Of a DNA stretch of 64,000 nt, positions 47,950-58,864 are shown in pieces. Position 1 is the first letter of the stretch; each line of letters opens with the position of its first letter. The position numbers and the translations under genes were made by a program. Source of the stretch: Latrodectus hesperus (Eukaryota; Arthropoda; Arachnida; Araneae; Theridiidae); NCBI GenBank assembly GCA_037975125.1, contig CM075857.1:47621172-47685171 (forward strand). The letters are read 5' to 3'. The notes below the pieces were generated by a model. The model was not told the DNA's origin. It did no database searches and worked only from the letters and a program-made list of their open reading frames with translations.

Positions 47950-48568
47950 ATGGAGCTATCATCCATGAAACATCCCTTTACATGTGTTATAGCCTTTACA
48001 TGTGTATAACTGTAAAAGTTATTTTGTCAAAAAACTTCTCGAAGAAAACATTATCAGACCGTTTCCGAAATCTATTATTTGGTGTTATGGTGCTTATCAA
48101 TCACTTTTTCAGAAAATTAAACAAGTTACATTTCAAGAAGGACTACCATCTAATATTAACTCGATCAGGAATGCTGTCATAATAATTGATGATTTAATGG
48201 AAGAATTGGGAAATAATTCCAAGTTAACTCAATTGTTAGTAAAAGGTAGTCATCATAGAAATATTTCAGTAGTTTTCATTGTACAAAATGTTTTTAATAA
48301 AGGGCGAGGAATGATAACTATTTCATTAAATTCACATTATTTTATCATGTTTAAAAATCCAAGAGATCAAAGTCAGATCTTACATTTGGGTAGACATATA
48401 TATCCAAGCAAATTAAAGTATTTTCAAGAAGTTTACCAAGATGCAACATCAAAACCATATGGGTATCTATTTATTGATTTAAAACCAGACACGAATGACA
48501 GTTTGCGCCTGCTCAATGGCATTTTCCCAAATGAAAAAATGTATGTATACTTTGCACTTAATATATAA
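47950..48568 (+). pseudogene. Polinton packaging ATPase (FtsK/HerA type), P-loop destroyed
   Basis: The N-terminal start is at about 47950 (MELSSMKHPFTCVIA); the main open part is 48002-48568. The Walker B strand is clear (AVIIIDDLMEEL), as are the following HHRNISVVFIVQNVFNKG and SHYFIMFKNPRDQSQ blocks of the A32-like family. Where the Walker A P-loop should be, an 18-bp tandem duplication (CCTTTACATGTGT repeated at 47975 and 47993) replaces it and breaks the frame with a stop. Without a P-loop it could not bind ATP. In Polintons this enzyme is thought to pump DNA into capsids. Confidence 0.83.
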
Positions 48569-48606
48569 AAGAATGCCAGAAAATTAATCTATCATTTGAA
48601 ATTAGA

Positions 48607-48819
48607 ATGTCTTCGAGAGAACGACAAAACATTGACTGTCTTAAATTCCTACTTAAATCAAAATCAAAGAAAAGAATTTTGAAATCTTGTGCTAATCGAA
48701 CAATAAAATCAATCTGTGAGTGTGCATTGAAGTTATTAAAAGGGAATATTCCAATTTCAAATTTCCGAAAGCAAAAAATAGCTTCCTACAAGAAAAGTTT
48801 AAAGAAATTGGCCGACTAA
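48607..48819 (+). CDS. Polinton small basic protein
   Basis: An intact 70-residue frame starting MSSRERQNIDCLKFLLKSKS and ending KSLKKLAD. It is very Lys-rich, with ICECALKLLKGNIPISNF in the middle. A short basic protein carrying an ECALNVLKGNIP-like core between ATPase and the next small gene is common in Polintons; the role is unknown. It lies 39 nt after the ATPase stop. Confidence 0.6.
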   Translation: MSSRERQNIDCLKFLLKSKSKKRILKSCANRTIKSICECALKLLKGNIPISNFRKQKIASYKKSLKKLAD

Positions 48820-48830
48820 AAATTTAAAAA

Positions 48831-49675
48831 GCCTTTATCTAAAAAGAAATCCTTACTTGTTCAAAGAAGGGAAGGTTTCCTGAGTATTTTGTTACCTGCT
48901 GTGCGATTACTGCACTTACTTCCATCATTCATGGAATACAGTAAGAAACTCATACTTGTACCTGAGGACAGACTTCTCAATACAGTAACAGAATATTCTA
49001 GTGGAATGGATAAAAATATGCATGATATATTAATGAAAAAAAATTTAACGGAAGATGAAAAAGCAACATTTTATTTACAAATATTACAAAAATATATAAA
49101 ATTTCCATCATTCTTCGAAAATAACTTTGAAAGTAATTCTAAAAGAAATACAGATAAAAATAAATTTAAAAAAAAATCCTGAAATAAATTCTGACGAAAT
49201 AATCCCCACAAACTCAAAAAAAGGAGAAGATTTACAAAGTCAAGGAAAAGAAGATTATTTTCAACCAAAATTAGAAATTGAAGAAAACCAAAATCATGCA
49301 GAAGTAAAATTAAGGAAAATTGTTCCTTTACGATATCAAAGTTTAGCTCAGAAAATTATTCGTTTTCTGGAAAATAATAAAACAATATTATCTTGGACAC
49401 CTGAAGGTGAAATTGTATACAAGAAAGCAGTAATTCCTGAAACAAATATAATTTTTCTAATAGATAATATGCTTAGAAATAAGAAGAAGAACCCTCCAGG
49501 ACAAGAGGTATTTTTCAAAGCCGTGAAGGAGATGAACATCCCTGAGCAATATGTTATAAATCGAAAAATGCTAAAAATGTTAAAACAAAATAATAAACCT
49601 ATGATATTTGTTAAAAAAAAAATGTATGGTTTAAATACTGATAATATTGTCAATTATTTTTGTATTAAAAAATAA
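48831..49675 (+). pseudogene. Polinton small hydrophobic/charged protein, frameshifted
   Basis: The first segment (about 48831-49182) starts with a basic, then hydrophobic stretch (REGFLSILLPAVRLLHLLPS) and continues KLILVPEDRLLNTVTEYSSG. A frameshift in the A-rich region near 49165 links it to 49127-49675, which is acidic and lysine-rich and ends with KIIRFLENNKTILSWTPEGE...VIPETNIIFLIDNML. The VPEDR and WxPxGE blocks occur in a conserved Polinton protein of unknown role placed before the polymerase. The first segment could be a separate short gene overlapping the previous one. Confidence 0.5.
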
Positions 49676-50864
49676 TAAAATGTTTATGAATAAATAAAAT
49701 GATACTTACTTTTAAAATGATGAACACAAATATTTACTCATGAAAAAATTCGTATAGAAGATTATTTCATTACTTTTCAATGCAAAATAATAAAAATTTG
49801 ATGCGAATTGATTTTTTTTTTACCCAAATCGAGATTTATAATATGAAGGTTGTACACTTTAATTCTAAAACTACAAAGAGCAATTTTTTATTCTAATAAT
49901 CTTTCAACATTGTATTAATGTCTAAGAATATTTCCTAAATTCAACGCTAGGGGGAAAACATTATTTAAACATCGAAAAAGAATAACGATAGCGAATGAGA
50001 AAATACGACTCAAGAAAGAGCGTATTGCTCCACTGATTTCATGTTTTGTAGCGAATGGGCTCTTCACAAAAGAGCGGGGACTAACAAAGCACCTTTAAAA
50101 ATTGATGCTAAGTTACAAGAAGGTTATAGAATACTCAAAGTCATTGGAAGAAATGGCGGATTCATCACCGATTTGATAAAGATGGGCACTTCTTTTAAAC
50201 AATTTTTTCTTCAAAACAACTGACACAGTTGTACTATTCACAGGTGAAATATATCAAAGTGACTACAGGAATTGTCATCTTCATTCACGATTTGATATGG
50301 TTTCACAGTTCCCAAAAGAGTAAGGATTAACAACGTATCTTAAAAAAATGCTGGTAAGTACTAAGAACATTATCCAATGTATCAAAGTCATTGGAAGAAA
50401 TGGCGGTTTTATAACCGATTTGATAAGCATGAGCATTTCTTTCAAATGCATTTTTTTTCTAAAAAAGAAAAATTGGTTTCAATAATTCAGAGGCGATAAT
50501 ACGATTCACATAATACAATTCAAAGTCTTTCTAAGGAGAGGTGATTCTTATTCACGATTTGAATGAAATGGACATTTCAATAAGATGAAAACATACCATT
50601 CTACTTTCTCGTAAGAATCGGCAAGCATCAAGGAAAGTAAATTGAAAAGCTAAAATATATTAACCTCACAGAAAGAAAGGAAAGTATTCTTCACGATTTC
50701 AATAGTAAAAACATTTTTATGGAACGTACACGAGAGAATAATGTTCACTTTGCAGAATCATTTAGATATAGAACAGAAAAATAAATGGGAGTGACAGAGA
50801 GATTGAATGATCATTGTACTTCACCCCAACAAATAAAAAATTGTGGTATATTTTGGTAAAACCG
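49676..50864 (+). other. Polinton non-coding region with direct repeats
   Basis: No convincing gene between the small-protein region and polymerase. The stretch TCAAAGTCATTGGAAGAAAT plus ACCGATTTGATAA occurs at 50135-50189 and again, slightly changed, at 50382-50438. Shorter relatives (CACGATTTGA followed by GG-CATTTC) recur at about 50286, 50556 and 50694, giving roughly 135-250-bp spacing. A short open frame over the first copy (50041-50223) has no recognisable domain. This may be regulatory DNA. Confidence 0.55.
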
Positions 50865-50872
50865 TATATAAG
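50865..50872 (+). promoter_or_regulatory. TATA box of the Polinton polymerase gene
   Basis: TATATAAG lies about 130 bp upstream of the zinc-finger ATG at 50998. CTTCATTATCG, an initiator-like sequence, follows about 30 bases downstream, the spacing expected of a pol II TATA promoter. Activity is inferred. Confidence 0.45.
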
Positions 50873-50997
50873 AGACAATATACGCTGCACCCTCTTCATT
50901 ATCGTCTGGAAGACATAAGTGTTGCTGTCGTGCAAGAAAATCCCTCCACTTACTCATCTGTCCAGCTGATAGTTAGATTGTATACTCATTACTGAAA

Positions 50998-53025
50998 ATG
51001 ATAATTTGCAAAATATGTTCTAAATGTTTATCTTCTAATTCTACTTTAAATCGACATATTCTTGAAACTCACGAAAAGCGGCGAATTCATAGTTGCAATC
51101 AATGCAATAAAATTTTCACTAGGAAAAGTGATTTAAATCGACATTTAAATTTTGTTCATAGTGAAAATAAATGGACGTTTGATAAATGTGAAAAATTATT
51201 TTCTCGACTAGATGATTTGTCTAGACATCGGAAAAATGTAAACTGTTAGCGAAAATTAGAACAAACTGAAAACTGCAGTAAGAAAGTAAGAAATGATTCA
51301 AATTCAGGAGCCACAAAGAATTCCAATTTTGATGATGGAAAACTTCAAATGAATCAACAACCATCGACCTCAAATGTAAATGATCAGGTTCAGCAAAAAA
51401 TAGCCTCTAGTTCTGATAATTCAGTGGCAGGACGGAAATTCTTTGATAGCGGTACACGTGCACCATCGACTTCAGCAATCAACACATCTCGCTTTGAAAA
51501 GAAGATTCTTTCCAAAATCGGAGAAGGTTTATTTGAGAAGCCGGAAGAGAAAGAAAGTGCCTTCAAAAGAAGATATAAAACCTTTATTTTGAAAAATGAT
51601 GGCGGCAGTTTCGGAATTGAATAGTTTATCGTTCTGAAAAAAGATGAAGCATTTAACATCATTCAAAATGAACTGAGTATTCAAAAGGGATTAAAATTTA
51701 GTATGAGAATGCATTGCTCATACAAAAAAGACACTGAAATTGGTGAGCAGACAAAGAAGGTTGTATTCAAGAGTCCAAATAAAATTATCCTGCCCGCAAC
51801 TGATGCTTATCTCACTTATGAAGAAATGAAAGAGAAAATACTGAAAGAAAGCGTAGATTTTCAAGAAAAAGATTCCAGTTGGAGCCTGGACGAAGTAATG
51901 GAACTGGAAATTCGGACAAATTTATATTCTCCATTAAAAGGATCAACGTACGTTGATTTGCTCTTAGAAATAAGAGCAAAACATGCTGTTGTGAAAGTTA
52001 AAAGCAACGACAATTGTTGCTTCAAATGGGCTATTCTTTCGGCCATTCTTCCGCACTGAACGGGCAGTAGACAGAGTGCAAAACTATAAAGATTTTGAAA
52101 ACCGTTTGAATTTCGAGGGCATATCTTGGCCTACCCCCATATCCGACATCAGAATATTTTGTAAGAAAAATGATGTTTCTATTAATGTGTTTTCATACGA
52201 AAAAGATTTAAATTTATTTCCGATATATGTAACGGATTCAATACAAAGTCAACATGTTGACTTGCTCTACATAGCAAATGAGAGCAATTGTGGCCATTAC
52301 TGCTGGATTAAGAACCTCTCTCGTCTTGTAAGCAATCAACACTCAAAAAATGAACATAAGAAATTTATATGTATGCGTTGCCTGCAGTTTTTTTCCAAAG
52401 AGGATGATTTGAGTCGTCATCACGAGTTGTGTGATGAAAATGCCCCCACAAAAGTAGAAATGCCATCTGAAGAAAGTAAGCACCTCTCATTCAAAAATTT
52501 CCAACATTTTTTGAAAATTCCCTTTGACACTTATGCTGACTTCGAGTGCATTACTCAAAAAACCCAGACTTGTTATCCATATCCAGAATCCTCTTTCTCA
52601 AATACTTATCTAAGACATTTACCAATATGTTTTTGTATTTATATTTGTTATGACGGAGGTTTTCATAAAGATCCAATAGTATACAGGGGAGAAAATGTAG
52701 CAAAAATATTTTTAGAGATGATAAAAAAATAATCATTAGAAATAGAAAAATTTACAATAACCCTAAGCCCCTACAAAATATCAGTGAAATCGAACAAATG
52801 GAATATGATAAGGCGGAGAATTGTTACGTTTGTAAACACGTTTTCACTTCCACTAATTTTAAAGTTAGAGATCATAACCATGTTACGCAAAAATTTAATG
52901 GTGCATGCTGTAACCGCTGTCATTTAGCAATGAAAATGCCAAAATTTTTACCCATTTTTTTCACAACTTATCAGGTTACGATGCACATATTTTTATTAAA
53001 GAATTTGATTATGACAATAAACAAA
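50998..53025 (+). pseudogene. Polinton protein-primed DNA polymerase B, N-terminal half, truncated
   Basis: It begins with C2H2 fingers (CKICSKCLSSNSTLNRHILE, CNQCNKIFTRKSDLNRH). In-frame stops follow at 51247 and 51622. The central block VVKVKSNDNCCFKWAILSAI ends at 52059, where a frameshift leads to 52076-52732. That part has another finger (CMRCLQFFSKEDDLSRHHEL) and the proofreading exonuclease Exo I motif TYADFEC at about 52532-52552. A further frame (52798-53025) carries the CYVCKHVF...RDHNHVT...CNRCH zinc-binding block, and another frame the IFIKEFDYD part. All polymerase catalytic motifs would lie beyond 53025, where LINE C sequence takes over. Confidence 0.85.
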
Positions 53026-55325
53026 TATTTTGGAGCGTATGGTCAATGCCCGTCTTATTTATGTACTTGAAAACAATCAGTACATATCACTTTATCAAAG
53101 TGGATTCCGGGAAGGTCGATCTACTCTGGACAATATTGCATACCTAGAAACACAAATTAGGAATGCCTTTGTACGGAGACATCATTTGGTGTCTACATTT
53201 TTTGACATAGAAAAAGTCTATGATAAGACTAGGCGTTATGGAATTCTTCGTACTTTGTATAATTTTAATTTCCGAGGAAATTTACCCATTTTTATTCAGA
53301 GTTTTTTAAGTTCTCGCATTTTTAATCTCCGTGTAGGTTCTGTTTTATCTAATTCATTTATCCAATGTGAAGGGGTTCCTCAGGTAAGTGTCTTAAGTGT
53401 TACTGTTTTTAATATTTGCCTCAGCAACATTCTTCATGTATTGCAACCAACTGTCCATGGAACATTATATGTTGACGATATCCAAATTTCTTGCCTAGGT
53501 TCCAATATGCGACTGATTGAACGGCAAATACAAACTGCTGTCAATAATCTAGTTGCTTGGTGTAATGAAAATGGGCATACTTTGTCCCCTTGTAAAAGTA
53601 ATTGTATCCATTTTTTCAGAAAAACTGGGCCCTACCCTGATCCAGAAATTAAGCTATCAGGCACAACTATTCCCGTAATTAATCAGATATCATTTCTTGG
53701 GCTTATATTTGATAAAAAGTTAACCTTCCTACCACATATCTTAAATTTGCGCAAAAGATGAGAAAAATCGTTAAATAATCTGAAAGTTCTCTCTAATACC
53801 TCTTGGGGTGCAGATCGTAAAGCCTTATTCCGAGTGTATCAGTCAGTTTTTCTATCTCGAATTGACTATGATAGCGTAGTTTATGGATAAGCCAGATCAT
53901 CAGTTTTGCGCAAATTAGACCCTGTTCATCACTCAACTTTACGAATCTGTTCTGGAGCATTCCGGACTTCTCCTGTCCAGATCCTTTTTGTAATTTGCAA
54001 CTAGTTACCTCTTGATCTGAGACGTAAAGCAACTCTCTCTACATTATTATTTTAAAATGCTATTAGTATCACAACACACCTTTGAGATCGATAATTATTT
54101 GTCCCTCTTTAAAAAGTCTATATAATGCACTGCCGCGTAACATATTACCATTTTATGAGCGTAAAAATTCACTCCTGTATTCATCTGAGTTCCCCGATTT
54201 ACATATCCAAATCACAGATGCTCTAGTATTTCCTCCTTGGAATATTTTTGTTGTCAATATAATCAAACCCTTTACTGGATACAAAAAAATCAGCTAGATT
54301 TCCCCTTATTTTGCAACAGATGTTTTCACACATTCATACTCATTATTCCTCCCACATCTCTGTATATAGAGATGGCTCAAAATCAAGTGGTCATGTTGGT
54401 TGTGGTATTATTGTTGGAAATACAATTTACAGAGCTATAAACTGCATGCATCATATTCTGTGTAAACAGCTGAAGCTGTTGCTATTAAACGTGCTCTAGA
54501 AATAATACAATCCAGCTCTCAACGAAAATACTGTATCTATACAGATAGCATGAGTGTGGTCATACAATTAAACCATTTTAATGATAAATGTCATCCAATT
54601 ATTGTTCTCATGAAATATTGGATATTTTAAATATATTGAAGAATAAAGGATTTGACATTTTGTTTTGTTGGGTTCCGGAATGAACTTACAGATAATGCTG
54701 CTAAAAATGCCTCTGACATTTTGCATAAAGCATTAGCATTTTTTGACATTAAACAAATTGTCAAAGATTTCATTTCCTCCCACTGGCAAAAAATATGAGA
54801 CATGGTATTTTCAGAAGAAAAATAAATTATATAGTATACCCTCCCACATTCTTCCACTCACAATTGCTCAAATGCGAAGAATTGATGTAAAACTCACACG
54901 GCTTCGTATTGGACATACTAGATTTACACACAAACACTTATTCTTGCCTCGGAGTGCTCTAATTTGTGACATGTGTAATGTACCATATACAGTACATCAC
55001 ATTTTAATTGTCTGTTCTAATTTCAATGATTTACGCATAGTATTTTTTAATACCACAAATTTAATTTTATCAGACTTGATTGGGTTTAAACCACACAGAA
55101 ATTTGTTTGCATTTTTACGTGCAATAGGTTTATCGAATTCTATTTAGGATTTTTATCCAAAATAATCTTTTACATATGCTTTTCTTGAACTTTTAATACA
55201 TTCCATTGTATACATCTGACTAGTCTTTTAACACAGAATTTATACCTATAGTTTTAAATAATGTACGGTGCAGAAATGTCCAATATTGGACCTTGCATCA
55301 GTAAACCTCACAAAATCCATCAATC
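53026..55325 (+). mobile_element. LINE C, 3' part
   Basis: Homology to LINE B starts abruptly within the RT domain (TTTGG.GCGTATGGTCAATGCC) and runs to the 3' end and its CAAT-type tail at 55325. The sequence after it (TGTATATATTCTA, 55326-55338) matches 11 of 13 bases of the sequence before the LINE C 5' end (40256-40268). Both parts therefore belong to one insertion into the Tc1-like element. It lacks the tandem duplications present in LINE B. Confidence 0.88.
53030..55147 (+). pseudogene. LINE C ORF2 remnant: RT C-terminal half and RNase H
   Basis: An open RT segment, 53030-53761, has YQSGFREGRSTLDNIAY, FFDIEKVYD, GVPQVSVLSV and the catalytic box YVDD at about 53469-53480. Then come frameshifts, a thumb region, RNase H pieces (VYRDGSKSSGHVGCG with Asp to Arg change in the first strand, IYTDSMSVVIQL) and the C-terminal CDMCNVPYTVHHILIVC knuckle in 54743-55147. 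The RNase H WVP-SHV block is deleted (CWVPE then LTDNAAK). It is clearly dead. Confidence 0.83.
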
Positions 55326-55338
55326 TGTATATATTCTA

Positions 55339-55700
55339 TATTTTTATTCAACTGGTACCAGGTCCTTCAGAAGTAAAATAACCCCAGAATATCTGTTTCT
55401 GAGTGTCTCAACTCTTTGTTTAAGATGTTTGGGTTCTCCGTCACTTCACCATGCAAATTTTGGTTGAAACCTTTGAGAAAAAAACACGTTTCTTCGCTGA
55501 ATACAATCTTCTTTCCATCTTGTGCAAGCTAGGATTGATATTTATTGACCCAATCCAAACATTTTCACTTCATTCGGTGCTAATAATTGCTTTTGTTGTT
55601 CTTGCAAACCTCCCACTTTAATAAGCCTTCGTCGAACTGTAGATGGTGTGAATTTAATAAGCCTTCGTCGAACTGTAGATGGTGTGAATTTAATCGTGTG
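55339..55700 (-). mobile_element. Tc1-like transposon, N-terminal half (right piece of a split element)
   Basis: The minus strand, with frame breaks, gives DGKKIVFSEETCFFLKGFNQ, matching the KVIFSDESKFxLFG block with the first catalytic acidic residue, then a HGEVTENPNILNKEL segment and a W-G-Y-F-T-S-E-GPGT region in a second frame. It continues in the piece at 39880-40255 on the same strand. Confidence 0.7.
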
Positions 55701-55729
55701 AGATGAATTTATTCACTCTCACACGATTA
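55619..55729. repeat. 36-bp tandem duplication and 13-bp hairpin
   Basis: AATAAGCCTTCGTCGAACTG and its continuation repeat exactly once with a 36-bp offset (55619-55690). Next to it TAATCGTGTGAGA (55691-55703) pairs with TCTCACACGATTA (55717-55729). Confidence 0.9.
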
Positions 55730-55794
55730 GCTTTGTTTTGTTCTTTAATAATTCTGATAATTCTCTCTGTTTTGCTAGTATGCATTTTACCATT

Positions 55795-55940
55795 TCAGAC
55801 AAAGATGCATTTTATTGTTTCAAACAAGGATGCATTTTATTGTTACAAACAAGGATGTATTTAATTGTTTTAGACAAGGAGGCATTTTACTATTTCGTAT
55901 TTTACTGTTTCATACAAGGATGCATTTTACTATTTTCAGG
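55795..55940 (+). repeat. Minisatellite, unit about 27 bp
   Basis: Five to six units of the form ACAAGGATGCATTTTATTGT plus TTCA recur with small changes (GGATGTATTTAATTGTTTTA, GGAGGCATTTTACT). Open frames across it only translate the repeat. Confidence 0.85.
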
Positions 55941-56882
55941 GTGTACATACACGACATAATCATTAACGTAGTTGTTAAATGGGACTTTGATAATAGATAA
56001 TAATGTTCAGCTTTCTGTCTGTTCACAGTGCTTATCATACATGTTGGTTAATTTTATTCACTTCACTATAGTGTTGTAAAGGAGGGAAAAAACCTGGTTT
56101 GTTTCCAGGAATAAACCCGCTTTATTCCCTTGGGAATTAAAAAAATTTCCGGAAATTCTGAAAGACCTCGAGAGTTTTGAATTTTTTTAGATTTAGAAAT
56201 TTTTAACAGATATTTCTTAAAATAAAAGTTCCCTTATTTTAGGATTTTTATCCTAATTAAAGTAACAGAAAGTTTTACAGGAAATAAAAACAATTTTGAA
56301 TTAATGACCAATTTAGAGTAACTTCAAAAATTAATGTGGAGGAAATATTTTTTTTTCTTTCTTTCTCTGCACAAATTTAGGAATTTATAACGACAGAAAA
56401 ATGAAAATGTCAATATTTATTCTGACAGTCCTAAAAAAAATTATCTTGATATTTTTTATTCATTTTTTTTTATTTAACAAGTATTTTTATTTTTCCTCAG
56501 TACGAAACTAACTAACTTTCATATTAGAATACAGAACAGATATTGTTTCTGTACATATTTACGTAGTTTAAACTACGTAAACTATGTGAAGTAATTACTT
56601 CACTTCTTTTACTGAATGTAAAAGGCCTTTTTACACGGTCCGAGTTTCTCGTCCGAACTTCCTCGGAACCCGTTGCCATCGCGAAATCGAAGTACGTTCT
56701 CGGATGTCGAGCTCCGATCTCGGAAGAAGTAAACATGTTCTACTTTTCCATCCGAGATTTTCGTCCACAGCCAATCAGCTTTATGAAAGAGTGACGTCAT
56801 CGAAGAACCCGAAAATCGAATTTTTCAACCCGAAGAATTTTCTTCGTCCAAACAGTTGTTTCCTTTGTGGGACATTGACAAA

Positions 56883-57041
56883 ATGAATTGGGCAAAAGAA
56901 CAAATCGAAATTCTAATTGAAGAATATAAAAGGTAGACGTATTTATGGAAAGTAAATTCTGTTGATTATCACAAGAATTTCAGAATCAAAGGATACGTAG
57001 AGCTGTCTGCTGTATTAAATATATCATTAGACGAAATTTAA
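56883..57041 (+). pseudogene. MADF (Myb/SANT-like) DNA-binding domain remnant
   Basis: The frame reads MNWAKEQIEILIEEYKR, a TAG stop at 56934-56936, then TYLWKVNSVDYHKNFRIK and ELSAVLNISLDEI, ending at TAA 57039-57041. WxxEQIExLIExYK...LWxVxSxDY...R....ELS is the MADF pattern of the second protein of Harbinger elements, which helps the transposase bind DNA ends. There is one in-frame stop, and the frame is truncated after the domain. Confidence 0.7.
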
Positions 57042-58142
57042 AAAAAAAAAAATTTATGAAGCCTATTCTTATGTGAACAAAAATATTTTCTTCTATTAAA
57101 AAATTAATAAATAAGATTTAAATTATTGTAATTAATCTGCATTTTCTGATGAGATGACTTTAATTAACACTGTTCTACTCCTATACATTTTAAGGAATTC
57201 AAAATGATGTAAATAACTTGAATATCTTAAAGCTTTTAAACAGGTTAATGAAAATAAATAAAAATGAATATAGTGAATCACATTATTCCAATGATTTGAT
57301 AAAAAAAAATATTTGGCTTTAAAATAGTTTTTATCAAAGCATTAACAAGAACTCTCTAGATAAAAGTTATGATTTGAAAACCAATGAAAATCTTTTGTTT
57401 GCAAATTATTGTCATTTCTATGATTTTTCTGTTTCTTTCTTAAATTAATAAATCATGTTTATTAGAATAATTAAATATTAAAAAGTCGACCAGTCTCTGA
57501 TAAAAATTTTCACTTATTCTAATTAAAAAATTTTTTTTATAAGCAGCAATTGTTCCATGCAGATATAATTGAAAAATCTAAATACATTAAGAACAACTTA
57601 TTGGATTTATCAATTTTGTTAACAGAATATTATTATTTAATTAAGTTTGATATAAAGGCATAACTTTTTTGTCTAATTTAATTTAATGGAGAAAACTATT
57701 GCTTAATTCAGTAAAACATATATTATTATGATTCAAATGGCTTTACTGAAATATTTTTTATATCTTTGTAAAAATTGACTGGTGTTTTTGAGACAAATTG
57801 TTAATCCTTTTCATATATGCAAATTAATTTTCTATTAGCTGAAAATAGTTTCTAAAATCTCTTATAAGACCAGTCTTATATCAAGTAGTTTCCTCACTGT
57901 TATAACACAAGTAATTTCTTTTAAAATGTTAAAAATCTAGATTTTGTATAATCAGCTAGATATTTTAATTAACAGCAAAATCAAAATTCTTAATGTATTC
58001 TTCCTATAATTGCATGAGTTACTTTCTTACATTATATCATTTCCCATATATTGAAAGCTCATCAATATAAATGTTTTAATAGTAAGTGGGCAAATTGTAA
58101 TATATTGTGTATTTTTATTTAAGCTTTTATAGTATACATTTG

Positions 58143-58375
58143 GGCGCTCCGTGGCTGAGTGGTCAAAGTATCACCCCCCTAATCACTTGAGAGCGTAGGA
58201 GTGTGGGTTCGATTCCCACCGTGGCCCTGGGTGTTTTCTTCGTTATTCTTCTGTGGTTGTACATCTGTCATTGTGCTATTTGTCATTGTGCTATTATCGA
58301 CGAAGACTTACAAGCGGATCTCAAGAATCAAGCATACAAGTCTGAATATATGTAATAAATAAATAAAATGGATAA
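58143..58375 (+). mobile_element. SINE family 2, second copy
   Basis: It is nearly identical to the copy at 36019, with A box CTCCGTGGCTGAGTGGTC, B box GGTTCGATTCCCA, the same body with a small CATTGTGCTATTTGT duplication, and an (ATAA)n tail. The 14-bp duplication ATAGTATACATTTG flanks it (58129-58142, 58376-58389). It is inserted in the Harbinger-type element. Confidence 0.92.
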
Positions 58376-58831
58376 ATAGTATACATTTGATTATATTTTG
58401 TATAAAAATACAACCGTGAAGGAATTGAAACATTTTATAAATTTACTGAAAATGTTATAAATATTAATATTTTACTTTAATTAAAGCAAGTTTTAGTTTC
58501 AAGATTTTTAATTTTCTCTGATTTATTAAAGTAGATGCTCTATGTACAAGAAAGGAAAAAATTAAATTATTTTCAAAGGCAGTGGTAAGCACCAAACGAT
58601 GGCCGATTTGACAGCCAAGGTTTAGTCCACACTGATCTATTATTACTTTTATTTTTCCTTTTCGATAATAATGAAGCAGCAGCCACTATCGTCATTATTG
58701 TTACGATTTTTAATTCCTCATTCATATTAAAAATAGAGATTAAATAAATTGAACAGCAACAAATTAAAGCTAAAAGCGAAACTATGATAAACGTTAAAAT
58801 ATCGAATCAGAGAAATCGGAGCGTGTAAACA

Positions 58832-58864
58832 CGTGACCTTCGAGACTTATTCTCGAAGGTCACG
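58832..58864. repeat. 14-bp hairpin near the Harbinger right end
   Basis: CGTGACCTTCGAGA (58832-58845) pairs exactly with TCTCGAAGGTCACG (58851-58864), loop CTTAT. A second imperfect hairpin built of TAGAGCTA/TAGCTCTA follows at about 58873-58909. Confidence 0.9.

Larger units (their letters stand above)
41561..53025 (+). mobile_element. Polinton/Maverick, right part deleted, decayed
   Basis: Left to right on the + strand: terminus starting AG, integrase with chromodomain, probable minor capsid, small glycine-rich protein, major capsid, adenain-like protease, packaging ATPase, two or three small proteins, and the N-terminal half of protein-primed DNA polymerase B. This gene set is specific to Polintons, the self-synthesising virus-like transposons of eukaryotes. 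Almost all genes carry stops or frameshifts. The polymerase catalytic domain and right terminal repeat are missing, replaced at 53026 by the 3' part of LINE C. A 1.15-kb insertion sits in the integrase. Confidence 0.93.

Noticed and set aside
55738..56000. Frames with repeated FYCF/LLF peptides
   Set aside because: They translate the 27-bp minisatellite.
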